Of a stretch of DNA of 64,000 bases, positions 1 through 9,938 are shown one piece after another. Below the pieces are notes generated by a model. That model was not told the DNA's origin, did no database searches, and saw only the letters and a program-made list of their open reading frames with translations. The DNA comes from Blastomonas fulva (GTDB taxonomy: Bacteria > Pseudomonadota > Alphaproteobacteria > Sphingomonadales > Sphingomonadaceae): positions 682,001-746,000 of the forward strand of contig NZ_CP020083.1 in NCBI RefSeq assembly GCF_003431825.1, in the 5' to 3' direction. Made by a program: the position numbers and the translations under genes. The first letter of the stretch is position 1. Each line of letters begins with the position of its first letter.

Positions 1-374
1 GTCGAAAGTCCCACGGTGCCGACGATCGCGAAGATGAACCCGCCGATGAACACCGAGATCGCGTTCTGCGCGGTGCGGTCCTGCATCAGCAGCGGCCGCG
101 CGCGCGGCGTGGCGGCGGAGGCTGCTGCCTGCAGCGATGAGACCATGATGCCGAGCGAGAAGATCGCCACCGCGAGCAGCGTGTTGGCCAGCACGCCGAG
201 CAGATCATCGACGCCATCGAGCCCGATCAGCTTGTTGAACTCGTCGGGCAACAGCACCGCCGCCGCCGGAGCCAACAGCAGCACCGCCACTGCCAGCACC
301 GCATAGGCTGCGGGTGTGAACCACAGGGAGCGGACCACCCGCCGAGCGAGCAGCCGCGCATAGGACAGGCTCAT
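1..374 (-). CDS. DUF2254-type membrane protein, N-terminal part
   Basis: Incomplete gene: the ATG at 374 is present and the frame runs open off the left window edge, giving 124 codons. The N-terminus is basic (MSLSYARLLARR), followed by a hydrophobic segment at about residues 20-45, a second at about 60-80 and a third that begins near residue 105. The stretch around residues 95-110 (LLMQDRTAQNAISVFIGG) resembles the conserved segment of the DUF2254 family of predicted inner-membrane proteins. No biochemical function is known for that family. It follows valS on the same strand after 39 bases and may be cotranscribed. The family call rests on a short fragment. Confidence 0.6.
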   Translation of the reverse strand, partial: MSLSYARLLARRVVRSLWFTPAAYAVLAVAVLLLAPAAAVLLPDEFNKLIGLDGVDDLLGVLANTLLAVAIFSLGIMVSSLQAAASAATPRARPLLMQDRTAQNAISVFIGGFIFAIVGTVGLS

Positions 375-413
375 CGCGGCAACTCCCCGCCCCGCGGGCG
401 CAGCGGTTGGCGC

Positions 414-3140
414 TTATCCAAGCCGCGCGAGCGCCGCTGCCAGCCGCTCGGCCTCGGCGGATTTCTCGGCATGGTCGGCGCGGGCCTTTTCGACCGCTTC
501 GGGCTTGGCCTTCTCGACAAACGCCGGGTTGGACAGGCGACCATCGAGCGATTTGGCTTCCTTCGAGACTGCCTCCAGCGCCTTGGTCAGGCGCGTCTTT
601 TCTGCGGCGATGTCGATGATGCCGTCGAGCGGCAGCACGAAGGTCGCCTCGTTGACGACGATCTGGATCGTCGCGCCTTCGGGAGCGGCATCGTCCAGCG
701 GAGCGAAATCGATCCGGGCCAGCCTTTGGGCCCCCGTCCAGAAGCCGTTGATCCAGCCCTTCGTTTGATCATTCGCACCCTGGACAAAGGCATTGAGACG
801 CGCACCCGGCGAAATGCCCAGCTCATTCTTGGCCGAGCGAATTTCACGGACCAACGCGATGCGCCACTCGGTCTCCGCCTTCGCCTCGACATCGACGCTG
901 GCTTCCGGCTGCGGCCACTCCGCCACGATCAGATCGCCCGCCCGCTCGCCCAGCGCATGCCACAATTCTTCGGTGATGAACGGCATGAACGGGTGCAGCA
1001 TCACCAGGATCTGGTCGAGCACCCAACCTGCAACGCGCCGCGTTTCTGTGGCCTCGCCCGTGTCGCCCTCGGCGGACAACACCGGCTTGATCAGCTCGAG
1101 ATACCAGTCGCAGAACTGATCCCAGACGAAGTGATAGATCGCGTTGGCCGCCGCATCGAAGCGCAGGTCGGCGAGCGCCTTGTCGAGCGCCGCGACGGTG
1201 TCCACGACTTCGCCGATGATCCAGCGGTTGACCGCGAGCGTCGCCTGTGGAGCCGCGACCGATGCACTCGCACCGATGCCGTTCGACTGGCAGAAGCGCG
1301 CGGCGTTCCAAAGCTTGGTGGCGAAGTTGCGATAGCCCTCGACGCGGCGCTCATCCATCTTGATGTCGCGGCCCTGGCTTTCCATTGCCGCCATGAAGAA
1401 GCGCACCGCATCGGCGCCATATTGGTCGATCAGGCCCAAAGGATCGACGGTGTTGCCCTTGGACTTGGACATCTTCGCGCCATCCGCCGCGCGGACGAGG
1501 CCGTGCAGATACAGCTGCTTCCAAGGCGCTGCGCCCATGAAATGCGTCCCCATCATCGCCATCCGCGCATCCCAGAAGAACAGGATGTCGAAGCCGGAGA
1601 TGAGCAGGTCGTTGGGATAGTGCTTGGCGAGCAGACCTGTCTGTTCCGGCCAACCCAGAGTCGCAAACGGCCAGAGCGCGGAGGAGAACCAGGTGTCGAG
1701 GACGTCGGAATCGCGGTCGAGCGTGACGCCTTCGCCTGCCAGCGCGCGCGCTTCCTCTTCGGTCTCGGCGACATAGCATTTGCCGTCCGAGCCATACCAC
1801 GCCGGGATCCGGTGCCCCCACCAGAGCTGGCGCGAGACGCACCAGGGCTGGATATTGTCCATCCAGTGGAAGAACGTCTTTTCCCAGCTCTTGGGGACGA
1901 TCTCGATCACGCCGGTCTTCACCGCCTCGATCGCGGGCTGGGCCAGCGTCTTGGCGTCGACATACCATTGGTCGGTGAGCCAGGGTTCGATGGCCACGCC
2001 GCCGCGGTCGCCATAAGGCGTCTGGATCGTGCGCGGCTCGGCGTCGTGCTCGGTGACTTCGCCATCCTTGGCGGTCACGGTGTGCGGGACCAGACGGCCC
2101 AGCGCCTTCATCTGCTCGACCACAAGTTTGCGCGCATCGAAGCGATCCACGCCGACGAATTCTGCCGGGATCAGGGCATCGGCGGTCTGCACCACCTTCG
2201 CCTCGGCATCGAACATGTTGAGCATGTCCGCCGCTGCAATCCCTGCGCGTCGCCCGACCTCGAAGTCGTTGAAATCATGTCCCGGCGTGATCTTCACCGC
2301 GCCCGAACCCAGCTCGGGATCGGCATGGTCATCGGCGACGATCGGCACGCGCCGTCCGGTGATCGGCAGCTCGACGAACTTGCCGATGACGCTGGCATAA
2401 CGCGGGTCTTCGCCGTTCACCGCGACCGCCATATCGGCGAGCATCGTCTCGGGCCGCGTCGTCGCGACCACGATATGGTCGCGGCCATCGTCAAGGGTAA
2501 CGCCATCGGCCAGGGGATAACGGAAGTGCCAGAAGCTCCCCTGCATTTCGCGCGTCTCGACCTCAAGATCGCTGATCGCGGTCTTGAGCTTGGGGTCCCA
2601 GTTGACCAGCCGCTTGTCGCGGTAGATCAGCCCCTGGTTGTACAGGTCGACGAACACCTTGAGCACCGCCTTGCTGAAATGCGGGTCCATGGTGAACTGC
2701 TCGCGCGACCAGTCCATCGAACAGCCCAGGCGGCGCAGCTGGCGGGTGATCTGGCCGCCGCTCTCTTCCTTCCACTCCCAGACCTTTTTGACGAAGTCCT
2801 CGCGGCTGTAGTTGGTGCGCTTGTCCTGCGCCGCTTCCAACTGGCGCTCGACCACCATCTGCGTCGCGATGCCCGCGTGGTCGGTGCCGACCACCCAGAG
2901 CGCGTCCTTGCCGCGCAGTCGCTCGTAGCGGATCATGATGTCCTGCAGCGTGTTGTCGAGCGCATGGCCGATGTGCAGGCTACCGGTGACGTTCGGCGGC
3001 GGGTTGACGATCGTGTACGGCGCAGCATCGGGCCGCTCGGGACGAAACGCGTTCGTCTCCTCCCAATGCGGATACCATTTCGCCTCGATCGCGGATGGAT
3101 CGAATGTCTTGGGCAGCTCTTGCTTGTCGGTGCTCGTCAT
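414..3140 (-). CDS. valS: Valyl-tRNA synthetase
   Basis: Cytoplasmic class I aminoacyl-tRNA synthetase that charges tRNA-Val. The protein is 908 residues, the normal length. The HIGH signature is at residues 56-59 (SLHIGHA), and KMSKS is at 556-560. Between them lie the editing domain and the conserved WCISRQ-like element, here [17 protein letters not shown]. The C-terminus ends in the Ala/Glu/Lys-rich coiled-coil arm typical of bacterial ValRS (about residues 840-908). It is the last clear member of a minus-strand run (pcm-like, tolC-like, DUF2497, S9 peptidase, valS); its ATG lies 24 bases after the stop of the peptidase gene, so readthrough transcription is likely. Confidence 0.98.
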   Translation of the reverse strand: MTSTDKQELPKTFDPSAIEAKWYPHWEETNAFRPERPDAAPYTIVNPPPNVTGSLHIGHALDNTLQDIMIRYERLRGKDALWVVGTDHAGIATQMVVERQLEAAQDKRTNYSREDFVKKVWEWKEESGGQITRQLRRLGCSMDWSREQFTMDPHFSKAVLKVFVDLYNQGLIYRDKRLVNWDPKLKTAISDLEVETREMQGSFWHFRYPLADGVTLDDGRDHIVVATTRPETMLADMAVAVNGEDPRYASVIGKFVELPITGRRVPIVADDHADPELGSGAVKITPGHDFNDFEVGRRAGIAAADMLNMFDAEAKVVQTADALIPAEFVGVDRFDARKLVVEQMKALGRLVPHTVTAKDGEVTEHDAEPRTIQTPYGDRGGVAIEPWLTDQWYVDAKTLAQPAIEAVKTGVIEIVPKSWEKTFFHWMDNIQPWCVSRQLWWGHRIPAWYGSDGKCYVAETEEEARALAGEGVTLDRDSDVLDTWFSSALWPFATLGWPEQTGLLAKHYPNDLLISGFDILFFWDARMAMMGTHFMGAAPWKQLYLHGLVRAADGAKMSKSKGNTVDPLGLIDQYGADAVRFFMAAMESQGRDIKMDERRVEGYRNFATKLWNAARFCQSNGIGASASVAAPQATLAVNRWIIGEVVDTVAALDKALADLRFDAAANAIYHFVWDQFCDWYLELIKPVLSAEGDTGEATETRRVAGWVLDQILVMLHPFMPFITEELWHALGERAGDLIVAEWPQPEASVDVEAKAETEWRIALVREIRSAKNELGISPGARLNAFVQGANDQTKGWINGFWTGAQRLARIDFAPLDDAAPEGATIQIVVNEATFVLPLDGIIDIAAEKTRLTKALEAVSKEAKSLDGRLSNPAFVEKAKPEAVEKARADHAEKSAEAERLAAALARLG

Positions 3141-3164
3141 CCCGCCGCTTTAACGCAGGATGCG

Positions 3165-5225
3165 TTATTTTCCAGACGTTTTGAGATGCCGCTCCAGCCA
3201 GTCGAACACGTTGCGATGCCATTGGACGCTGTTCTGCGCTTTCAGCACCCAATGGTTCTCGTCCGGGAAGATCAGCAGCTTCGATTCGATCCCTTGCCGC
3301 TGCAGCGCGGTGAACGCGGCGAGCGATTGCGAATAAGGAATGCGGAAGTCCTTTTCTCCGTGGATCACCAGCGTCGGCGTCTTCCAGTTGGTCACATGAT
3401 TGACCGGGTTCCACTTCTCGGCATCCTGGCGCTGCCACCACGGGCCGCCATGGTCCCATTCGTCGAACCACAGTTCCTCGGTCTCGAACGCCATGGCGCG
3501 CAGATCGAAGACGCCGGCGTGCGTCACCAAGCATTTGAAGCCGTCGGGCCACTGGCCTGCGATCCAGTTCATCATGTAACCGCCATAGCTGCCGCCGAGT
3601 GCGCAGGCGTTGCTGGTGTCGAGCCCGGCATCGATGCCGGGCAGCGCCGCCATGCCGAGCTTGAGGTCCTCGAGCGGCTTGCCGCCCCAGTCCTTGTTGA
3701 TGCTGTCGGTGAACGCCTGGCCATATCCGGTCGAGCCGTGGAAATCGATGGTGACCGCAGCATAGCCCTGCGAGGCCATCACCGCCGGGTTCCAGCGATA
3801 CGACCAGCTGTTGTTGAAGCTGCCCTGCGGTCCGCCATGCACCAGCAGAGCGACCGGCAGCTTGCCCTTGGCACCCTGCGGCTTGACGATCTGGCCGTGG
3901 ACGAGATCGCCGTTCGCGCCCTTGAAGCTGAACTTTTCGTACTGCACCGGATCGAGCCCTGCGAGCTTGTCGGCATTGACGTTGGTCAGGCGGCGGGTCT
4001 GGCCGTTCTTCTCCATCAGCACCAGATCGTCGGGCGCGGCGATCGAGTTGACAGTATAAAGCATGGCGCCACCGGCGAGCGGCACGACATTGGCAACATT
4101 GCCGCGCTCGGTCAGCTGGGTCACCTTGCCGGTCGGCACATCGATGCGGAACACCGGGTGCTCGAGTGTGTCCTGCGCGGTGACCAGCAGGCTCTTCGAA
4201 TCCATGCCCCACGCGATCGAGCCTGCGGAGCGGTCCCAGCCCTCGGTGAGCTTGGTGACCTTGCCGGTCTTCATGTCGCGCAGATGCACGACCATCCGGT
4301 CGGACTCATAGCCGGGGCGCGCCATCGCCGCCCAGGCCAGCCATTTGCCATCGGGCGAGGCCGCAGGCAGCGAATCGGTCGCCTGGTTGGCTTGCGTCAG
4401 GTTCACCGCCGCTGCGCCTTCGGCCAGCGGCTGCCAGACGATGTCGAGATTGGTCGAACGCGGCTCGTCGCCATCGGATTTGCGGACGGTGAAGGCGATC
4501 GCGCTGCTGTCCGCGGCCCAGGCGATCTCCTCGCCCCCGCCGAACGGCTTGCTCGGCGCATCGCCCTCGATCGAGCCGCTGATACTGCGTCCAGGTCCCG
4601 TGGCTTTGCCGTCGCTGCCCAGCGCATAGGCATAGATGCGGCTGTAGGTGCCCGGTTCGCGCCAGCTATCCCAGTGGCGCACGAACAGCCGGTCGTACTC
4701 GCGGCCGCTGCCTGCCAGCTTGGCCTTGCTGTCTGCGCAGCCTTCGAGCGAGCAGCCCTGCTTCACATCGGCCCAGACCGCGAGCCGCGCGCCGTCGGGC
4801 GACAGGCTGAACCCGCTGATGTCGGTGGCAGAGCTGGTGACCTGCATCGGCTCGCCGGTGGGCAGCGCCACGCGCCAGACTTGGGCAGTGCCGGATCGGT
4901 TGGAAAGGAAATAGAGGTGCTGGCCATCGCGCGCGAACACCGGCGCGCTTTCGTTGTGCCCCGGAGAATCGGCGATTGCGATCGCCTGCGCATTGCGGTT
5001 GGCGATATCGAGCAGATACAGCCCGGTGCTGCGCTTGTTGGCGGCCAGATCGGTGGTGGTCAGCTGATAGGCGACCCATTTGCCATCGGGCGAGGCGGCG
5101 GGCGCACCCAGCCGGTTGAATGTGGCCAGATCGCTTTCGGTCATCGGTCGCGCGGTGGCGGGGGTGGCAAGCAGCAACGGCGACAGGGCGCTGGCCAGCA
5201 GCGCGGCAATGACGGTGTTTTTCAT
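3165..5225 (-). CDS. S9 family prolyl oligopeptidase-type peptidase, exported
   Basis: Serine peptidase of 686 residues with an N-terminal signal peptide (MKNTVIAALLASALSPLLLA, cleavage near ATPATA-RP). The middle is a beta-propeller of WD40/PD40-like repeats (SPDGKWVAYQ, SPDGARLAVW, ASPDGKWLAW). The C-terminal alpha/beta hydrolase domain carries the triad: Ser546 in GGSYGGYM, Asp626 in GEKDFRIP and His658 in DENHW. This is the dipeptidyl/acylaminoacyl-peptidase branch of S9; substrates cannot be read from sequence. The ATG at 5225 was chosen because the signal peptide begins there, although the frame is open further upstream. It sits between the DUF2497 gene and valS on the same strand. Confidence 0.93.
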   Translation of the reverse strand: MKNTVIAALLASALSPLLLATPATARPMTESDLATFNRLGAPAASPDGKWVAYQLTTTDLAANKRSTGLYLLDIANRNAQAIAIADSPGHNESAPVFARDGQHLYFLSNRSGTAQVWRVALPTGEPMQVTSSATDISGFSLSPDGARLAVWADVKQGCSLEGCADSKAKLAGSGREYDRLFVRHWDSWREPGTYSRIYAYALGSDGKATGPGRSISGSIEGDAPSKPFGGGEEIAWAADSSAIAFTVRKSDGDEPRSTNLDIVWQPLAEGAAAVNLTQANQATDSLPAASPDGKWLAWAAMARPGYESDRMVVHLRDMKTGKVTKLTEGWDRSAGSIAWGMDSKSLLVTAQDTLEHPVFRIDVPTGKVTQLTERGNVANVVPLAGGAMLYTVNSIAAPDDLVLMEKNGQTRRLTNVNADKLAGLDPVQYEKFSFKGANGDLVHGQIVKPQGAKGKLPVALLVHGGPQGSFNNSWSYRWNPAVMASQGYAAVTIDFHGSTGYGQAFTDSINKDWGGKPLEDLKLGMAALPGIDAGLDTSNACALGGSYGGYMMNWIAGQWPDGFKCLVTHAGVFDLRAMAFETEELWFDEWDHGGPWWQRQDAEKWNPVNHVTNWKTPTLVIHGEKDFRIPYSQSLAAFTALQRQGIESKLLIFPDENHWVLKAQNSVQWHRNVFDWLERHLKTSGK

Positions 5226-5286
5226 GGTTTCAGCTGATACCAGCAAGCGCCGCGCGGCGCAAAGCCCCTTGGGGGCGAAGAGCTGC

Positions 5287-5718
5287 TCAGCCCTTGCGAC
5301 CGGTGATCCGGCCGATCTCCTTGGCGACCAGCGCCTCGACCATGTCGGGCAGGTTGCGGTCAAGCCATTCGGCGAGCATCGGGCGCAGCATCTCGCGCAC
5401 CATGCCCTCGAGCGAGGTCTCGCCCGAACGCACGATCTGCGGGCTGACACCCGGTTCGGTTAACGTCGCCAGCACCGCCAGCGATTCGCGCATCGATTGT
5501 TCGCCCGCGCGGCCGACCAGCGGAGGCTCGTCATCCAGCGGATCGCTGGGCTCGACGCTTTCGGTCAGTTCGAGAACGTCTTCTGCCAGCTTTTCCTGCC
5601 GGGCAGGCGCGGGCCGCGAAGGCGCGGGACGGCGCGGTTTGCGGCCATCCTCGGCAATCACCTTCTTGATCGAGGCGAGAATCTCTTCAAGGCTTGGCTC
5701 GCCGATATCGCGCGTCAT
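5287..5718 (-). CDS. DUF2497 (PopZ-like) protein
   Basis: Small acidic protein of 143 residues. The N-terminus (EPSLEEILASIKKVIAED) and the C-terminal helices (about residues 100-138, MLRPMLAEWLDRNLPDMVEALVAKEI split by short gaps) match the DUF2497 family, which includes the polar organising protein PopZ of Caulobacter. Between them is a Pro/Arg/Glu-rich disordered spacer, as in PopZ. A role in polar organisation is inferred from the family only. The position between a tolC-like gene and valS is a common arrangement in alphaproteobacteria and supports the call. Confidence 0.85.
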   Translation of the reverse strand: MTRDIGEPSLEEILASIKKVIAEDGRKPRRPAPSRPAPARQEKLAEDVLELTESVEPSDPLDDEPPLVGRAGEQSMRESLAVLATLTEPGVSPQIVRSGETSLEGMVREMLRPMLAEWLDRNLPDMVEALVAKEIGRITGRKG

Positions 5719-5757
5719 TGTTCAAGCCCCTGATTCGAGAACGCCCCTGTGCCCGGC

Positions 5758-7227
5758 CTATTGGTTGGGCGGTCCCACCACTGCGGCATTTTGCGCGGGG
5801 CTGTCAACGGTGCGTGTCGATTGCGCCACCGGGTTCTTGTCCGAATCCCAGTCGTTGATCTTGTCGCGGACACGCTCGTAATTGATGTCGGGATCGTACA
5901 GCACGCCGCCATCCAGCCCCAGATCGCGCGCTTCGGCCCGGCCCATCGCGGCGAGCAGGGTAAAGCCCGCGACATAGGCGTTGCGCCGCGCGGTGACGAG
6001 CTGGACCTGCGCATTGAGCAGTTCGCGCTCGGCATCCAGAATGTCGAGAATGGTACGGTTGCCGACGCTGTTCTCGGCGCGCACGCCTTCGAGCGCCAGC
6101 GTGTTCGATTCGACCGCCTTTTGCGACGAGACGATCACCTGCATCGAGGCATTGAAGCTGGCATAGGCCGCGCGGACCTGCGCGATGATGCCGCGCTCGA
6201 CCGCGATTTCCTGCTCCATCGCCTGGCCCGACACCGCCTGCGCACGCCGGATCTGCGCGCCAGGGCGTCCGCCCTGATAGACCGGGACAGTCAACTGCAC
6301 GCCGGCGGCAGCACTCGACTGCTGCTGCACGAAATTACCCTGGATGAGCGTGCTGCCCAGAGTGCCGAGAAAGTTCTGATAGTTGCCCTGCGAGAACAGG
6401 CTGACCTGCGGCATCCGCGTGCCGCGCGCGGCCTTGACGTCGAAATTGGCGGCCTCGACGCGCTCGCGCGCCGCTTCCAGATCGGGGTTATTGTCGAGCG
6501 CGGTGAACACTGCTGCCTCAGGCGCCTCGGGCAGGTTGGGCAGCGGCGGCGGAGGTTCGAGCTGGCCCGGCGCGGTCCCGACCAGCTGGATATAGGTTTC
6601 CTTGCTGCGGATCAGATTGGCTTCGGCGGTCTGCAGATCGCTGCGGGCGATCGCCAGCCGCGCTTCGGACTGGGCGACATCGGTGCGGGTCAGGTCGCCG
6701 ATCTCGAACCGGTCGGACGAGGCCTGAAGGTTGACATCGAGCACCGACACGTTCTGCCGCTGCAGCCCCACGATCGCCTCGTCGCGGATGACATCCATAT
6801 AGGCCGCGACGACATTGCTGAACACCGTTGCTTCGGTGCCGCGCAGATCGGCCTGCCCGGCGCCGACGCGAACCTTGGCGGCGTTGATCGCGTTGCGCGC
6901 GCTGCCGCCAGAATAGATCGGCACGTTAAGGCTGATGGTACCGTTGACCGACCGATCCGGCGCGGTGAACGCGTTGGCCGGGTTGAGGAAGTTTTCCGAA
7001 TACTGCGCCTGGACCTGAGAATTGGGGCGGCCATCGGCCAGCGCGATCGGCACGCCTTCATCGGTCGCGCGCTGCTGGGCGCGCGCCGCGTTGAGCGTGG
7101 GATTGGTCTGATAGGCCGCGACCAGCGCATCGCGCAGCGTTTCCGCGTGCAGCGGCGCTGCGCCCAGAACGAATACCGCACCACAACCGGCCAGCCAATG
7201 CGAAGTCTTCATCAATCCGGTTCTCAT
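5758..7227 (-). CDS. TolC-family outer membrane efflux protein
   Basis: Outer-membrane channel of 489 residues for type I secretion and efflux systems. It has a signal peptide (hydrophobic core LAGCGAVFVLGAAPLHA) and the usual duplicated helical OEP repeats: ETLRDALVAAYQTNPTLNAARA near the N-terminus (written here in part) and PEAAVFTALDNNPDLEAA near residue 225. A conserved RTILDILDAERELLNAQ element precedes the last helix. The ATG at 7227 is preceded by a purine-rich GGGGGAAG ribosome site; Met6 is an alternative start. Its ATG lies 37 bases after the stop of the pcm-like gene. The partner pump is not in the window. Confidence 0.93.
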   Translation of the reverse strand: MRTGLMKTSHWLAGCGAVFVLGAAPLHAETLRDALVAAYQTNPTLNAARAQQRATDEGVPIALADGRPNSQVQAQYSENFLNPANAFTAPDRSVNGTISLNVPIYSGGSARNAINAAKVRVGAGQADLRGTEATVFSNVVAAYMDVIRDEAIVGLQRQNVSVLDVNLQASSDRFEIGDLTRTDVAQSEARLAIARSDLQTAEANLIRSKETYIQLVGTAPGQLEPPPPLPNLPEAPEAAVFTALDNNPDLEAARERVEAANFDVKAARGTRMPQVSLFSQGNYQNFLGTLGSTLIQGNFVQQQSSAAAGVQLTVPVYQGGRPGAQIRRAQAVSGQAMEQEIAVERGIIAQVRAAYASFNASMQVIVSSQKAVESNTLALEGVRAENSVGNRTILDILDAERELLNAQVQLVTARRNAYVAGFTLLAAMGRAEARDLGLDGGVLYDPDINYERVRDKINDWDSDKNPVAQSTRTVDSPAQNAAVVGPPNQ

Positions 7228-7264
7228 ATCTTCCCCCGCCCTGTTGCCGGGCGATGGTCATGCG

Positions 7265-7936
7265 TCAGAAGCTATAGCTTTTTGGCCGGGCAAAGGCCGC
7301 AAGCGGGGCAATATCGGTATCGGCAAAGGGAATGAGGGCAAAGGCACCTGCCTGGCGCCGGCCCAAGGCCAGCCGCGAGACACCTGCTTCATCCACACCT
7401 GCGAGCAGACGACCCCCTTCGGCCAATTGGGCCACCAGCAAATCGGGCACCTGTTGGACCGCGCCGTCAATGATGATCAGGTCATAGGGTGCGTCGGCTG
7501 CATGTCCTTGTGTCAGATCCGATTCGAAGACGGAGACATTGGCCATGCCGCCCAGCGCGGCGCTGGCATGTTCGACCAAGGCACGATTGTCTTCGACGGC
7601 GACCACCCTGGCGACGATGCCAGCCAGAAGCGCGGCGAGATAACCGGTGCCTGCTCCGATCAGCAGCACCTTTTCGTTCCCCGAAAGTTCGGCGCGGGTA
7701 AGCAGCAGGCCGCTCGACAGCGCCGGGTTGAGCACGCGGCCCCCCGACAGCGGCACGGCACGATCGATATAGGCAAGATGCTGCTGGGCAGCGGGAACGA
7801 AATCCTCGCGGCGGGTCACCGCCATCGCGGCGATGACGACGGGGTCGCTGACATCGCTGGGACGCAGCTGGCTTTCGATCATGTGCCTGCGGGCAGCGGC
7901 AAAATCTGGCGGAGCAAGAGTGTGTGTGTCGGTCAT
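7265..7936 (-). CDS. Protein-L-isoaspartate O-methyltransferase-family protein
   Basis: SAM-dependent methyltransferase of 223 residues. It starts MTDTHTLAPPDFAAARRHMI, with the family's MIESQLR element, then the FVP and SGG-Q-like segments. Motif I is VLLIGAGTGYLAALLA at about residue 88. The family methylates isoaspartyl residues to start their repair. The Ser/Gln-rich active-site region usually reads ISQP; here it reads LSGGRVLNPALS, so catalytic equivalence is not certain and this may be the divergent paralogue often found next to tolC in alphaproteobacteria. The start at 7936 was preferred over an upstream open stretch because the family N-terminus begins there. Confidence 0.85.
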   Translation of the reverse strand: MTDTHTLAPPDFAAARRHMIESQLRPSDVSDPVVIAAMAVTRREDFVPAAQQHLAYIDRAVPLSGGRVLNPALSSGLLLTRAELSGNEKVLLIGAGTGYLAALLAGIVARVVAVEDNRALVEHASAALGGMANVSVFESDLTQGHAADAPYDLIIIDGAVQQVPDLLVAQLAEGGRLLAGVDEAGVSRLALGRRQAGAFALIPFADTDIAPLAAFARPKSYSF

Positions 7937-8206
7937 GTCCAAGCGCCCTAGAATATGCGACCAGCGATGCAAGCCCAAACGGTCCGAACGGTGCCGCTTT
8001 GATAGCCTTCCGGTTGCAAAATGCAATCGATATCGCTGCATCGCTGGTTATGGCACGGCTGTATTATTATGGCAATACAGCATTTGCGCCAACGCGAGAG
8101 CTTTGCGCACTGCCGCTTCCCCCTGCCCGTTTCGAGCGGCATGCCATGCGCTTGCGGCTTGACTTTCGCTGCAAAGCGGCACAATGCCGCGTCCTTCCAC
8201 ACCGGT

Positions 8207-8280
8207 GGCCCGATGGCGGAGTGGTTACGCAGAGGACTGCAAATCCTTGCACGCCGGTTCGATTCCGGCTCGGGCCTCCA
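8207..8280 (+). tRNA. tRNA-Cys (GCA)
   Basis: Cloverleaf of 74 bases with an encoded CCA end. The acceptor stem GGCCCGA pairs with TCGGGCC, the T arm is GCCGGTTCGATTCCGGC, and the anticodon loop CTGCAAA places anticodon GCA at 8239-8241, which reads UGC/UGU codons. It stands alone on the plus strand between the minus-strand pcm-like block and the Cys-cluster gene. Confidence 0.97.
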
Positions 8281-8384
8281 ACTCCCCCCGCATGATTGTC
8301 CCGTCCACCCCGACCCCGCCGAGGGTCAGGCACGGTCGTGTGACGAGGGCTTGGCAGACACGTGAAAATCGCGGTGCGGTTCAG

Positions 8385-8966
8385 TCAAACTTGAGTGAAC
8401 GCGCCATATTGCTGGCGCCAGGCGGCGACCTCGTCGGCCAGATGTGCGGGCGCGGGTTCGCCTGATATCACCAGCCGGGCCACGTCGCTCTCGGGGTGCA
8501 GCAGCATCTTCTTCGACCCATCGGTGAACCACACCGCCACCTGCCTGTCGCACAGGCTGTCGATGATGGTCCGCGCGACACCCTCGTCGAACCCCTCGCC
8601 GTCGCCTGTGGCGCGCACGTTGAATGCCACCGCCTCGAGGCAGTTGCGCGGATCGCGCACGAAGTTGAGCGAAACCAGCAGGCCCGAACGGTCCGGGCGG
8701 GCATCGTCGGGCATGGCGGCCACCCTGCGCCACGCGCAGAACCAAGTCCGGCAGATCGGCGGGCGGACCGCGTGGATGGTGCAGCCTTGCGCGCCAGGTT
8801 GCTCGCCGGGAATCGGGCCGAGATGCCTGCACGGCGTCCCTGCAGGCTTGCTGAATTCCGGGGTGTTGACGGTGAGCACGCTGCAGCAGGCGGTGCACGC
8901 GCCGCAGTCACGATTCTCCAGGACAGGCCCCAGCAGGATGGTTTCCAGATCTGTATCGGTGGACAT
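8385..8966 (-). CDS. YkgJ-family cysteine cluster protein
   Basis: Protein of 193 residues with the cysteine cluster CGACTACCSVL near residue 20, and further cysteines in GTPCRHLG, GCTIHAVRPPICRTWFC. This spacing is the CxxCxxCC signature of the YkgJ / zinc- or iron-chelating family, proposed to bind metal. The rest of the protein has no further recognisable domain. The ATG at 8966 was chosen because the conserved region starts about 20 residues later, although the frame stays open upstream. Function unknown. Confidence 0.75.
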   Translation of the reverse strand: MSTDTDLETILLGPVLENRDCGACTACCSVLTVNTPEFSKPAGTPCRHLGPIPGEQPGAQGCTIHAVRPPICRTWFCAWRRVAAMPDDARPDRSGLLVSLNFVRDPRNCLEAVAFNVRATGDGEGFDEGVARTIIDSLCDRQVAVWFTDGSKKMLLHPESDVARLVISGEPAPAHLADEVAAWRQQYGAFTQV

Positions 8967-9034
8967 GCCTGCAAACCCTGCCCCGGCGGGGTCGCGAAAG
9001 CAACCGTCCAGGCCAGCAGGTGCAGCGCAGAATG

Positions 9035-9217
9035 CTATGGCGCGATCAGCCCGCTGCTGTCGGCGATGATCGGCCCGCTTTCGGCCATCGGTTCGTCGGC
9101 GCCCCAGCCGGGGGAGGCATTGGCCAGCAGGATGACGAGCGCGGTGGCCAGCGCGCTGATCGCGGCCAGCTTCACATCGGTCATCACATTGTTGTCGCGC
9201 TGGTTGTTGCGGGTCAT
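9035..9217 (-). CDS. Possible small membrane protein
   Basis: Candidate gene of 60 residues. A polar N-terminus (MTRNNQRDNNV) precedes one hydrophobic segment (LAAISALATALVILLANA, about residues 16-33) and a short acidic tail. It would be a single-span or exported peptide. It shares the 490-base gap between the Cys-cluster gene and the YaiI-type gene; nothing else is evident in that gap. I do not recognise a family, and it could be a chance frame. Confidence 0.35.
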   Translation of the reverse strand: MTRNNQRDNNVMTDVKLAAISALATALVILLANASPGWGADEPMAESGPIIADSSGLIAP

Positions 9218-9456
9218 GCGTCGGCCCCCTGCCCCGGTTGGTCACTGGCGCAAGGATAAGCGGCGCGGCCTGCCATGGCCCGTGACAAGCCCTGCGCGAT
9301 AGATGACAAACCGCGTTAATGGGCCGCGCCCCGAAGCGCGTGGACGGGGCCGGCCCGGCGAAGCGGCGGATTTCCGGCTGGCAGCCGCAACGGTCAATCG
9401 ATACACGCACGCATGTCCGGTCATCGAACGCGTGACACAAGAGGAGCGATGTACCG

Positions 9457-9906
9457 ATGATGATCCTGGTCGATGCCGATGCCTGTCCGGTGAAGGACGA
9501 GATCTACCGCGTCGCGCTGCGCCATGGCGTGGCGGTGATGATCGTCAGCAACAGCCCGATCCGCATACCCGACCATCCGCTGATCGGACGCACGGTGGTG
9601 GGCGATGGCTTCGATGCGGCCGATGACTGGATCGCCGAGCGCACCGATGCCAAGACGGTGGTGATCACCTCCGACATCCTGCTCGCCGACCGCTGCATCA
9701 AGCAGGGCGCAGTGGTGATATCGCCCACCGGCAAGCCGTTCACCGCCAACTCGATCGGCAGCGCGATCGCGACCCGCGCGATCATGGCCGATCTGCGCGC
9801 TGGTGGCGACATCGTCGGCGGACCGGCTCCGTTCGGCAAGACCGACCGGTCGCGCTTCCTGCAGGTGCTGGACGAGACGCTGGTTCGCCTGAAGCGCCCA
9901 GGCTGA
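9457..9906 (+). CDS. YaiI/YqxD family protein (UPF0178)
   Basis: Protein of 149 residues beginning with the family hallmark ILVDADACPVKDEIYRVA, followed by VVITSDILLADRCIKQGA and the C-terminal GGPAPFGKTDRSRFLQVLD. This is the full length of the UPF0178 family, related to NYN/PIN-like nuclease folds; the biochemical role is not established. AAGAGGAGCG lies 14 or so bases before the ATG at 9457 and is a good ribosome site. Monocistronic, with the metalloprotease gene converging from downstream. Confidence 0.93.
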   Translation: MMILVDADACPVKDEIYRVALRHGVAVMIVSNSPIRIPDHPLIGRTVVGDGFDAADDWIAERTDAKTVVITSDILLADRCIKQGAVVISPTGKPFTANSIGSAIATRAIMADLRAGGDIVGGPAPFGKTDRSRFLQVLDETLVRLKRPG

Positions 9907-9938
9907 CCCGCCTGTTGAAAGGCTTTGGCCCGGCGGGC

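Noticed and set aside
471..5237. Very long open frame on the plus strand opposite valS and the S9 peptidase
   Set aside because: It is antisense to two genes with full family signatures and its translation is Arg/His/Gly/Ala-rich without any domain; such frames arise in GC-rich DNA.
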